A stretch of DNA of 5,505 bases from Lachnospiraceae bacterium (GTDB lineage: Bacteria; Bacillota_A; Clostridia; Lachnospirales; Lachnospiraceae): NCBI GenBank assembly GCA_024699595.1, contig JAILPG010000265.1, positions 1-5,505 on the forward strand. The letters run 5' to 3'. The notes under the pieces are model-generated. The model had not been told where the DNA came from. It saw only the letters and a list, made by a program, of their open reading frames with translations, and searched no databases. This document shows, piece by piece, positions 1 through 5,413 of the stretch; position 1 is the first letter of the stretch; every line of letters starts with the position of its first letter. A program made the translations under genes and the position numbers.

Positions 1-1974
1 CATATGATCCATGAGGATCAGGTCAAAGTCCTCTGTTTTGCATATCTCTATCGCCTTGTTTCCGTCATTTACAAGCGACAGCCCGATCTGCGTCTTCTTA
101 AGAAGCGCCGAGATGAGCTTTAAGTTCAGATCCACATCATCCACTACAAGGATCTTCGCATCCGGTGCATGGAAGCTTTCCTTATATGTACTGTGCTTTG
201 CAACGTCTTCTTTTTGCAGGGTAAACTCTCCCGCAGGCGCCTCATCCACTACGGTCTGGGGTATCAGTACGGTGAATTCCGATCCCTGTCCGCTAACGGA
301 CGATACGGTGACAGAGCCCTGCATCATGTTAAGAAGCTCCTTACTTATGGCAAGTCCCAGCCCGGTTCCCTCTATCGTCCTGTTTTTCTCCTCATTGACC
401 CTCTGGAACATCTTAAAGAGCTTGTTGATGTCCTCCGCAGATATCCCCTGTCCGGTATCTGTCACCACGAATTTAAGCTTATCAGTGGCCCACGAGACGT
501 CGAGCCCGACCTGTCCGTTCTGGGTGTATTTTATGCTGTTTGTAAGCAGGTTTACAAGCACCTGCCTGATGCGCTCCGAATCGCCAAGAAGCTTCTTTGG
601 TATATCAGATGCGCATTTGACGATTATCGGCAGATCCTTGATCATGGCCCTCGGCGCCACCAGATGGTAGCTCTCCCTGATAAGCTCATGAACACTGTAT
701 TCTGCGGGGTTTATCTCCATTTTTCCCGACTCGATCTTGGAAAAATCAAGGATGTTATTGATAAGCGACAAAAGCGTATTGCCGGAGCTTCTGATATCGT
801 CTGCGTATTCAAGCACCCTGTCATCCGAGGATTCCCTTAGGATCATCTCGTTCATGCCAAGGATCGAATTGATCGGAGTCCTGATCTCATGGGACATATT
901 TGCAAGGAAGAGGCTCTTTGCGGCGTTTGCCCTGTTTGCTTCGGACCTTGCCTCTTTAAGGGACTGCATCATCCTGTAATCCTCGGTCACGTTTTCAAAC
1001 AGGAAGAACGAGCCCATTATGCGGTTCTTTGAATCCGTGCAGTTTCGGTAATCAACCCTGACCTTGGAGGCTTCTTTTCCCAGATACATTGAAAATGTCT
1101 CTTCGAATTCCTCCACATTCTGCGGATCCCTGTCTTTTACCCAGAGGGCCACAGGATAGTGGTCAAAGCCGAACGTTTCCTTATATATGTTAAATGTATC
1201 GCGTGCTGTCTTATTTATATAGATGCAGTTTTTTTCCGCATCAAACAGTAACAGGCCTTCCTTCATCGAGTCGACCGCAAGCTGCAGCGTGTTGCTCATT
1301 AGCTTCCCGGGCACGTAATAAAGCGCAAAATAGAAGAGCAGCAGACCCGAGAGCGCATAAAGAAGCACAGAATAGTCGAAGGGAAGGATAAAGTACATAT
1401 AGGCGATGTTTAAGATCACGATCGCCATGACAGATGCAAGCACCGGTATGTACTTAAATCTGTAGAAGCCCTGCGAATTCACCAGTGAGATGGTAAGCAG
1501 TATCAGTGTAAGCAGCACCGGGATGTAGCAAAGCGTCAGATGGATGTTAAAAAGCAGCGTCGGGATCGTCTGGTAGGCCGTCGAGCCATCATATATCGTC
1601 ATGGAATACATGCTGTACATATGCCCCGTGAATATGCTTACAAACAGGCTTGCCATATCGACCATTATGATCGACATCCAGATCTTTTTGAAGGTGTTTA
1701 GGTGACTTGTCCTGTTTGTGTAGACAAAGGTAAAGCACAGCATGAAATACGTGATGAAATCTATGCTTGCGAAATACATTGAAAAGAAGAAATTGTTGAC
1801 ATACCAGACCTGGGATGTAGCGATCACGACGTATGAGAGCACGGCAACGAAAGCCGCATTGAGTATGCGGGCTATTGATACGTTTAGAGGCCTTCTATCC
1901 TTATATAGCTGACATATGATAATAAACAGCAGGATCTCCGATAACGCTCCCACTGTGACAAAGGCAAATCTCAT
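1..1974 (-). CDS. 7TM hybrid sensor histidine kinase, 3' end cut by window
   Basis: This is a membrane-bound two-component sensor that should autophosphorylate on His and pass the phosphate to its own receiver domain. The frame is open from the ATG at 1974 to base 1 (658 codons, no stop), so the C-terminus lies outside. Seven hydrophobic segments lie at about residues 3-24, 36-56, 63-85, 98-116, 141-165, 174-197 and 201-222, the layout of the histidine-kinase N-terminal 7TM sensor family. A PAS-like region covers about 230-330. HisKA carries the H-box NMSHEIRTPIN with phospho-acceptor His362. HATPase shows the N box NLLTNSIKYT (Asn475, Asn479), G1 DTGQGI (Asp506) and G2 GTGLGL (536-541). The receiver starts near 605 with acidic pair Asp612-Asp613 and phospho-acceptor Asp656 in LILMDHM, three codons before the edge. 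The start is supported by AAGGGGA at 1981-1987, six bases upstream. The signal sensed is unknown. Further REC or HPt domains may follow. Confidence 0.95.
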   Translation of the reverse strand, partial: MRFAFVTVGALSEILLFIIICQLYKDRRPLNVSIARILNAAFVAVLSYVVIATSQVWYVNNFFFSMYFASIDFITYFMLCFTFVYTNRTSHLNTFKKIWMSIIMVDMASLFVSIFTGHMYSMYSMTIYDGSTAYQTIPTLLFNIHLTLCYIPVLLTLILLTISLVNSQGFYRFKYIPVLASVMAIVILNIAYMYFILPFDYSVLLYALSGLLLFYFALYYVPGKLMSNTLQLAVDSMKEGLLLFDAEKNCIYINKTARDTFNIYKETFGFDHYPVALWVKDRDPQNVEEFEETFSMYLGKEASKVRVDYRNCTDSKNRIMGSFFLFENVTEDYRMMQSLKEARSEANRANAAKSLFLANMSHEIRTPINSILGMNEMILRESSDDRVLEYADDIRSSGNTLLSLINNILDFSKIESGKMEINPAEYSVHELIRESYHLVAPRAMIKDLPIIVKCASDIPKKLLGDSERIRQVLVNLLTNSIKYTQNGQVGLDVSWATDKLKFVVTDTGQGISAEDINKLFKMFQRVNEEKNRTIEGTGLGLAISKELLNMMQGSVTVSSVSGQGSEFTVLIPQTVVDEAPAGEFTLQKEDVAKHSTYKESFHAPDAKILVVDDVDLNLKLISALLKKTQIGLSLVNDGNKAIEICKTEDFDLILMDHM

Positions 1975-2076
1975 CTGAGTTCCCCTTGGGTGTCTCTTCT
2001 ACATTGAAAATACTCATGATGCTGGCGCAGGACTTTCGCAAAAAATGCCTTTAATTTTGGCCGTGACATCATTGTT

Positions 2077-2105
2077 ATGATAGCATATGCGGCTTTTTGT
2101 GACAA
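2077..2105 (-). promoter_or_regulatory. Promoter of the hybrid kinase gene
   Basis: Read on the minus strand, TTGTCA (2105-2100) is followed after exactly 17 bases by TATCAT (2082-2077). Each box matches the housekeeping consensus at 5 of 6 positions. Transcription would start near 2070 and give a leader of about 95 bases before the kinase ATG. No riboswitch-like or terminator-like structure is evident in that leader. Confidence 0.6.
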
Positions 2106-2120
2106 TGGAGCGAAAATGGT

Positions 2121-2149
2121 TTGACAAATCATTACTGTTAGATTAACAT
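2121..2149 (+). promoter_or_regulatory. Promoter of the tRNA operon
   Basis: A perfect -35 TTGACA (2121-2126) is followed, after a 17-base spacer, by TAACAT (2144-2149), which matches the -10 consensus at 4 of 6 positions. The start point would fall near 2156, about 46 bases before tRNA-Arg. Only 15 bases separate this -35 from the -35 of the divergent kinase promoter, so the two polymerase sites are side by side. Confidence 0.6.
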
Positions 2150-2201
2150 AGATGTGCTGTGCGACATTAAGTGGTATTCATATGCCTTTTGTCGGATGCA
2201 T

Positions 2202-2275
<74 letters not shown>

Positions 2276-2277
2276 TT

Positions 2278-2358
2278 CGGGTCGGGAATGATTCATATTC
2301 GATCCGATAAGATCAGCGGACGTTGATTGACAGTGGTCAGATACGATCACTGGCCGCT
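2278..2358 (+). other. Two stem-loops in the tRNA-Arg/tRNA-His spacer
   Basis: The 93-base spacer is not featureless. CGGGTCG (2278-2284) can pair with CGATCCG (2300-2306). CAGTGGTC (2331-2338) pairs with GATCACTG (2345-2352) around a 6-base loop, with one G-U pair. AGCGG (2315-2319) and CCGCT (2354-2358) can close a larger outer stem. Neither hairpin has a T tract, so they look more like precursor-processing structures than terminators. The assignment rests on hand pairing only. Confidence 0.4.
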
Positions 2359-2368
2359 TAGGTTTCGT

Positions 2369-2443
<75 letters not shown>

Positions 2444-2450
2444 CTTTTAA

Positions 2451-2522
2451 AGGGCTATCGCCAAGCGGTAAGGCACAGGGTTTTGATCCCTGCATTCGCT
2501 GGTTCGAATCCAGTTAGCCCTG
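2451..2522 (+). tRNA. tRNA-Gln (anticodon TTG)
   Basis: The acceptor AGGGCTA (2451-2457) pairs perfectly with TAGCCCT (2515-2521), with discriminator G2522. The anticodon stem CAGGG/CCCTG encloses TTTTGAT with TTG at 2483-2485, reading CAA. The T arm is GCTGG-TTCGAAT-CCAGT. The weak A-T first acceptor pair is typical of glutamine tRNAs. CCA is not encoded, and tRNA-Lys begins after a five-base spacer. Confidence 0.95.
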
Positions 2523-2527
2523 TTTTC

Positions 2528-2600
2528 GGGACACTAGCTCAGTCGGTAGAGCACTTGACTTTTAATCAAGTTGTCGCGGGTTCGATTCCCGCGTGTCTCA
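2528..2600 (+). tRNA. tRNA-Lys (anticodon TTT)
   Basis: The acceptor GGGACAC (2528-2534) pairs with GTGTCTC (2593-2599), with one G-U pair and discriminator A2600. The D stem is GCTC/GAGC. The anticodon stem CTTGA/TCAAG encloses CTTTTAA with TTT at 2561-2563, reading AAA/AAG. The T arm is GCGGG-TTCGATT-CCCGC. CCA is not encoded. It is the last gene of the tRNA unit and is followed ten bases later by a terminator. Confidence 0.95.
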
Positions 2601-2609
2601 TAGAGAAAA

Positions 2610-2632
2610 GCTGATAGAATCGGCGTTTTTTT
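2610..2632 (+). terminator. Intrinsic terminator of the tRNA operon
   Basis: GCTGAT (2610-2615) pairs with ATCGGC (2619-2624) over a 3-base loop, and seven T residues follow at 2626-2632. The stem is short, but the place directly after the last tRNA and the uninterrupted T run fit a factor-independent terminator. A second T run (about 2672-2678) downstream has no clear stem. Confidence 0.7.
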
Positions 2633-2701
2633 GATGCCTTGCAGAAATACAGGACGTTTATCAGTTCGACGTTTTTTTGTTGAAAAAATAAAAAAAGGTA
2701 C

Positions 2702-2730
2702 TTATCAAAACGAAACTCATGTGGTATCAT
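2702..2730 (+). promoter_or_regulatory. Possible promoter of a small RNA
   Basis: TTATCA (2702-2707; 4 of 6 consensus bases) is followed by a 17-base spacer and TATCAT (2725-2730; 5 of 6). It lies in a gene-free stretch and its transcript would run into the hairpin terminator ending at 2850. The -35 box is covered by the left arm of an imperfect inverted repeat (2700-2713 with 2755-2766), which could be an operator. AT-rich DNA yields chance promoters, so confidence is limited. Confidence 0.4.
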
Positions 2731-2736
2731 TGCAAT

Positions 2737-2850
2737 ACAGTTTGTGATAAGTAGTCGTTTATAAGTTTTGTGACGTAGATCAGACTTATTTGTTTGAATG
2801 TTTATGGCTACAATAACGAAAAGGGCAGATGAAGGGTTCTGCCCCTTTTT
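2737..2850 (+). ncRNA. Candidate small RNA between promoter and terminator
   Basis: The interval between the possible promoter at 2702-2730 and the terminator at 2819-2850 would give a transcript of about 114 bases. No reading frame of useful length with a ribosome binding site was found inside it, so an untranslated RNA is the simplest reading if it is transcribed. No known RNA family was recognised. An alternative is that the terminator is a leftover of a lost gene. Confidence 0.3.
2819..2850 (+). terminator. Intrinsic terminator in the gene-free region
   Basis: GGGCAG (2823-2828) pairs with CTGCCC (2839-2844) around a 10-base loop. With one bulged C (2845) the flanking AAAA (2819-2822) pairs with the T run (2846-2850). 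A GC stem followed by T residues is the factor-independent form, and the A run on the left could let it act on the other strand too. No annotated gene ends here, which is what prompts the small RNA proposal. Confidence 0.65.
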
Positions 2851-3165
2851 GTTTGTGCTAATCTTTCTGAGTTTTAGAATTTGTTAAAATTTTTTTCATT
2901 TTTTTAAAATTAAGTCTTGCAATTCATTCTGCAGTATGTTATTGTTTATTCGCTTCATTTTTTTGAGCATGTATGTACACGCAAATGTAGGATCTTTTCT
3001 TCGCATTCAAACATATCTAAGGAAAGAATGATTAAATCAACGTTTCCATAATGTTTCATGTAAGGATCTGAGTTTTCCCGGGAATTATTGCAGTAAGATA
3101 GTCTTCATATTTTGGATTTCAGGTATTCTTTTTTGAGAGGTTACATATATAACTATTCCAATTTA
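2851..3165. other. AT-rich gene-free stretch with a mirror repeat
   Basis: No frame here has both a plausible start signal and useful length on either strand. The stretch is rich in A and T tracts. At 2884-2911 it contains a perfect mirror repeat: TTAAAATTTTTTT, then CA, then the same 13 bases in reverse order. Such A/T tracts are expected to bend DNA. I see no promoter, RNA gene or coding remnant that I would defend here. Confidence 0.6.
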
Positions 3166-3194
3166 TTGACATTTCTATAGGTTTTTCCTCTAAA
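3166..3194 (+). promoter_or_regulatory. Possible promoter upstream of the small ORF
   Basis: A perfect TTGACA (3166-3171) is followed 17 bases later by TCTAAA (3189-3194), which matches the -10 consensus at 4 of 6. The -10 lies inside the left arm of the large inverted repeat at 3184-3223. A protein bound to that repeat would therefore compete with polymerase. It is the only candidate I see for expressing the small ORF at 3259. Confidence 0.3.
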
Positions 3195-3223
3195 TGTCTG
3201 AAAAATACAGACTTTAGAGGAAA
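3184..3223. repeat. 16-bp inverted repeat with 7-base centre
   Basis: TTTCCTCTAAATGTCTG (3184-3200) is complementary to CAGACTTTAGAGGAAA (3208-3223) over 16 pairs, with a single unpaired T (3195) and a 7-base centre AAAAATA. Neither strand has a T tract after the stem, so it is not an ordinary terminator. It may be a large operator, a structured RNA element, or a small palindromic mobile repeat. The pairing is certain; the function is unknown. Confidence 0.7.
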
Positions 3224-3244
3224 GCCTCACATCTAAAAGGCAGA

Positions 3245-3271
3245 CAGGAGGAGCTGCTATGCTCTCTCCTG
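3245..3271 (+). promoter_or_regulatory. Hairpin enclosing the small ORF's ribosome binding site and start
   Basis: CAGGAGGAGC (3245-3254) pairs with GCTCTCTCCTG (3261-3271) over ten pairs with one bulged T, leaving the 6-base loop TGCTAT. The AGGAGG ribosome binding site (3246-3251) is fully in the stem, and the ATG (3259-3261) straddles loop and stem. In RNA this would hide the translation start unless something opens it. Confidence 0.5.
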
Positions 3272-3399
3272 ATCTCCTTGTCGGACGGAGTACGTCCGGC
3301 ATCTTCTTTTTCCGTAAGTGTGTTATCCGTCTTCTTTTTCCATTTGAAAAAGTACTGAAACGGTTATATAATTTATCGGTATCAGATCCTGACGCATAA
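3259..3399 (+). CDS. Small ORF, 46 residues, unknown function
   Basis: I do not recognise this protein. The case for it is a perfect AGGAGG (3246-3251) seven bases before an ATG, and an open frame of 46 codons ending with TAA at 3397-3399. The product is hydrophobic and basic, with a central aromatic/basic stretch (GIFFFRKCVIRLLFPF, residues 14-29) and an acidic end (SDPDA). That fits a leader peptide or a small membrane-associated peptide. The start is buried in a hairpin, a terminator-like hairpin lies within its first 20 codons, and the promoter of the cyclase lies within its 3' half. This arrangement would suit an attenuation leader. It may equally be a chance frame through a structured non-coding region. 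Confidence 0.3.
   Translation: MLSPDLLVGRSTSGIFFFRKCVIRLLFPFEKVLKRLYNLSVSDPDA
3280..3311 (+). terminator. Terminator-like hairpin inside the small ORF
   Basis: GTCGGACG (3280-3287) pairs with CGTCCGGC (3293-3300) over 8 bases with one G-U pair and the loop GAGTA. The T-rich run TCTTCTTTTT follows at 3302-3311. The T run is broken by C residues, so termination may be partial. It lies between the possible promoter at 3166 and the cyclase promoter, where it could end or attenuate the upstream transcript. Confidence 0.45.
3302..3341 (+). repeat. 12-bp direct repeat
   Basis: TCTTCTTTTTCC occurs exactly at 3302-3313 and again at 3330-3341. The second copy runs into GAAAAAG (3346-3352), with which CTTTTTC (3334-3340) can form a 7-bp hairpin overlapping the -35 box of the cyclase promoter. 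A regulatory role is inference, as pyrimidine-rich repeats also arise by slippage. Confidence 0.5.
3344..3372 (+). promoter_or_regulatory. Promoter of the diguanylate cyclase gene
   Basis: TTGAAA (3344-3349; 5 of 6) is followed by an exact 17-base spacer and a perfect TATAAT (3367-3372). This is the best housekeeping-type promoter in the window. Transcription would start near 3379 and leave a leader of about 60 bases, without a recognised riboswitch, before the cyclase ATG. Confidence 0.7.
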
Positions 3400-3438
3400 G
3401 AGATTTTTCATAATATTTTTCTATCTGAGGAAAGAAAA

Positions 3439-4839
3439 ATGGATTATAACGCTTTTATTGACTCTTTTCAGGGAATAGCCTGCGTGGTGTCCCTGCGAAA
3501 GGATGCAGTTGATGGCAATCATGTTGCAATAACTGCCGCAAATAAAAAGTATCTTGCGTCTGTCGGCAAAGCTGATGAAGATTTCGTCCCAAACAGACCT
3601 TACACATATTACATTTCCAAAGACCCGAATTTTGAGGCGCTTACCACAAGCTGCATAAACAACCGGAAAATTTCGCATCAGTACGTTAACGCTGCGCTGT
3701 ATAACGCGTGGATCGATCTTTACATGATCCCTCTTGAAGATGACGAAGATGGGAACGGCTATTGCGTATTCAGTTACGAAATGACGCCCTCATCCGATTC
3801 CGACAAGATGATCGAGATTTCCGAACGTACCGCATACATGGTCTTAAAGACGTGTATCAAGTTCAGGGAGAATGATGATTTTAAGGCCACGATGGATTCC
3901 ATAGTAAAGGACATCAGAAGCCAGTGCGAATCAGACGGCTGCGCCATTATCCTTGCCGATAGCGATAAGGAGATCATCGACCTGCTTTCATTTGACCATA
4001 TCGGCGGGTTTGCGCCGGCTGAAGATGATGTGTTCTTTAGACCGGAATTCTACCACATAGTCTGTAAGTGGCAGGAAATAATGGCAGGCTCGAACTGTTT
4101 CATCATTTCCAACGAAAAAGAGCTTAAGGCGGTGGAACAAAAGGATCCTGAATGGTATAAAACCCTCGTATTTTCGGGGATCAAGAGCCTGGTTCTGTAT
4201 CCTCTGCGCGTCAAAGACAATCTCTACGGATATATTTTTGCATCTAATTTTAACTCGGATAAGATCACTTTCATCCGGGAGGTAATGGAGCTTAATTCGT
4301 TCATCCTTTCCGGTGAGGTCGAAAACTACCGGATGCACCAGAAGCTCGAGGAATTAAGCAGAATGGACATTCTCCTTGGCGTCTTTAACAGTAATGCCAT
4401 GAACCAGAGGATAACCGAGCTTATGGAGGGTTCCTGTGAGATAGAAAAGGGACTTGGTGTTGTATTTATCGACGTGAACGGACTCAAGCGTGTCAATGAC
4501 ACTCTCGGACACAATGAGGGTGATGAGATGTTAAAAAAAGTGTCTGCAAAGCTCAAGTCCGTCTTTACGGGCAAGGAAATATACCGCGCGGGCGGGGATG
4601 AGTTCCTGATCATCACCACGGATATGGATAAGGATGAGTTCTATTCAACCTTTGAAAGGCTGAAGGCTGTCTCAAGGGTAGCCGGTGAACCTGCTTTTGC
4701 CCTTGGGGCTCATTTTGACGAGAAGGATCACGATATCAAGGAGATCATGCACATCGCTGATTCGAACATGTACAAAAATAAAGCGGAATACTACGAGAAC
4801 AATCCGGCTGCAGACCGCAGAAGCCGTCCGTCAGACTAA
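3439..4839 (+). CDS. PAS-GAF-GGDEF diguanylate cyclase
   Basis: This enzyme should make the second messenger c-di-GMP from two GTP. It has no membrane segment or signal peptide, so it is cytoplasmic. The 466 residues divide into a PAS-like region (about 5-115), a GAF-like sensory region (about 130-295, with the strand pair SLVLYPLRVKDNLYGYIFASN), a short helical linker, and a GGDEF domain (about 310-455). The catalytic domain has RAGGDEF with GGDEF at 385-389, the metal-binding Asp345 in FIDVNGLKRVND, and Asp354. The entry motif, usually DxLTGLxNR, is DILLGVFNSN (310-319), somewhat divergent. The RxxD inhibitory site expected at 376-379 reads FTGK, so product inhibition through that site is unlikely. 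GAGG at 3427-3430 supports the start. No EAL or HD-GYP domain is present. Its ligand is unknown. Confidence 0.93.
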   Translation: MDYNAFIDSFQGIACVVSLRKDAVDGNHVAITAANKKYLASVGKADEDFVPNRPYTYYISKDPNFEALTTSCINNRKISHQYVNAALYNAWIDLYMIPLEDDEDGNGYCVFSYEMTPSSDSDKMIEISERTAYMVLKTCIKFRENDDFKATMDSIVKDIRSQCESDGCAIILADSDKEIIDLLSFDHIGGFAPAEDDVFFRPEFYHIVCKWQEIMAGSNCFIISNEKELKAVEQKDPEWYKTLVFSGIKSLVLYPLRVKDNLYGYIFASNFNSDKITFIREVMELNSFILSGEVENYRMHQKLEELSRMDILLGVFNSNAMNQRITELMEGSCEIEKGLGVVFIDVNGLKRVNDTLGHNEGDEMLKKVSAKLKSVFTGKEIYRAGGDEFLIITTDMDKDEFYSTFERLKAVSRVAGEPAFALGAHFDEKDHDIKEIMHIADSNMYKNKAEYYENNPAADRRSRPSD

Positions 4840-4905
4840 AGGAACTCCATCATGCGGCGATTTTACAGTGAATGATAAATATGCCGTCTGCAATTATACA
4901 AATAT

Positions 4906-4936
4906 CTGTCATTTCCGGTTTTCATTCGTATATATT
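4906..4936 (+). promoter_or_regulatory. Weak candidate promoter of the zinc-ribbon gene
   Basis: TATATT (4931-4936; 5 of 6) lies 44 bases before the ATG at 4980. The best -35 is CTGTCA (4906-4911; 4 of 6) with a long 19-base spacer. I found no clear terminator after the cyclase gene at 4839, so the small gene could also be read from the cyclase transcript across the 140-base gap. Confidence 0.3.
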
Positions 4937-4979
4937 AACTGAAGGGAAAAACTACGCAAATTAAGGAGGAGGTAATCCA

Positions 4980-5228
4980 ATGAAACTCACAGGTGATCTG
5001 AAAAAGAAGGTGGACCATGCGGCCAGCGCAGCAGAAAAAAGAGACCTGATCCAACAGGCAGGTATTTTATTGACCGACGAAGAACTGAACATGCTTTCGG
5101 GAGGCGAAGAGTCGGAGGGAGGATCATTGATCCTTTACAAGTGTGATATGGGGCACTATTTTAACTCTCCGAATGAAATACCGTGTCCTTATTGTGGATC
5201 CACGAAGCTTACGGTAGTGCGGGAGTAA
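4980..5228 (+). CDS. Double-glycine leader peptide fused to zinc-ribbon-like module
   Basis: This is an 82-residue protein with two distinct halves. Residues 1-42 are charged and helical and end in LTDEELNMLSGG. That closely resembles the leaders of Nif11/NHLP-type ribosomal peptide precursors, which PCAT-type peptidase transporters cut after Gly-Gly (here 41-42). Residues 43-82 begin acidic and Gly-rich (EESEGG) and carry Cys55-x3-His59 and Cys69-Pro-Tyr-Cys72, a plausible single Zn site of zinc-ribbon type. The start is unambiguous: AAGGAGGAGG at 4963-4972 is a near-perfect ribosome binding site, and the next Met is residue 38. No modification enzyme, peptidase or transporter is seen within the window. 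Either it is a precursor that matures into a 40-residue Cys-containing peptide, or a cytoplasmic small zinc protein that only resembles one. Leader homology is family knowledge; export is inference. Confidence 0.85.
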   Translation: MKLTGDLKKKVDHAASAAEKRDLIQQAGILLTDEELNMLSGGEESEGGSLILYKCDMGHYFNSPNEIPCPYCGSTKLTVVRE

Positions 5229-5334
5229 AGGCTGCCGGAGTAAACCCGTCAGGCTTTTAAGAGTGGCTTTTAACGCCAAACGGCAGGCTAATGTTTCATC
5301 CGGCGTCCCGGATTGGTGTAATTCAATTTGATTA
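5229..5334. other. Spacer between zinc-ribbon gene and intron
   Basis: No gene is visible. A weak stem (GCC 5234-5236 with GGC 5252-5254, partly extended) precedes TTTT at 5255-5258 and could be a poor terminator for the zinc-ribbon gene. GGCTTTTAA is repeated at 5252-5260 and 5265-5273. CTGCCG (5232-5237) and CGGCAG (5281-5286) form a distant inverted repeat. ATCCGG (5298-5303) and CCGGAT (5308-5313) form a perfect 6-bp hairpin 22 bases from the intron end, possibly part of the insertion target. Confidence 0.45.
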
Positions 5335-5381
5335 ATCGAGTAGGAGGAATTTCTCATAAGTGAAAAATTCCGACCTCTCAC

Positions 5382-5413
5382 ACCACCGTGCGTACCGTTC
5401 GGTACACGGCGGT
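5382..5413 (-). ncRNA. Group II intron domain V
   Basis: On the minus strand ACCGCCGTG (5413-5405) pairs with CACGGTGGT (5390-5382) over nine bases. TACC (5404-5401) pairs with GGTA (5396-5393) around the loop GAAC, and the two unpaired bases CG (5392-5391) form the characteristic catalytic bulge. This 9-bp stem, 2-base bulge and short capped upper stem is the hallmark of the intron's active-site hairpin. It is intact, so catalysis is possible if the rest of the intron is complete. Confidence 0.8.

Noticed and set aside
11..979. Several plus-strand frames of 80-223 codons
   Set aside because: They lie antisense to the kinase, which has clear H, N, G1, G2 and receiver motifs in one continuous minus-strand frame. 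Their translations show no domain.
1194..1391. Plus-strand frame of 65 codons
   Set aside because: It is antisense to the kinase's seventh membrane segment and PAS region, with no ribosome binding site and a low-complexity product.
3302..3341. CRISPR-like repeat
   Set aside because: There are only two copies of a 12-base pyrimidine-rich sequence, far too short and too few for an array.
3180..3438. c-di-GMP riboswitch upstream of the cyclase
   Set aside because: The location made it attractive, but I could not find the conserved core of the GEMM class or its tetraloop-receptor arrangement. The stems present do not match that fold.
3421..4619. Minus-strand frames of 67-116 codons
   Set aside because: All are antisense to the cyclase, without ribosome binding sites or recognisable motifs.
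4685..4942. Plus-strand frame of 85 codons overlapping the cyclase end
   Set aside because: It is out of frame within the GGDEF coding sequence. Its start has no ribosome binding site, and the product is Arg/Thr-rich noise.
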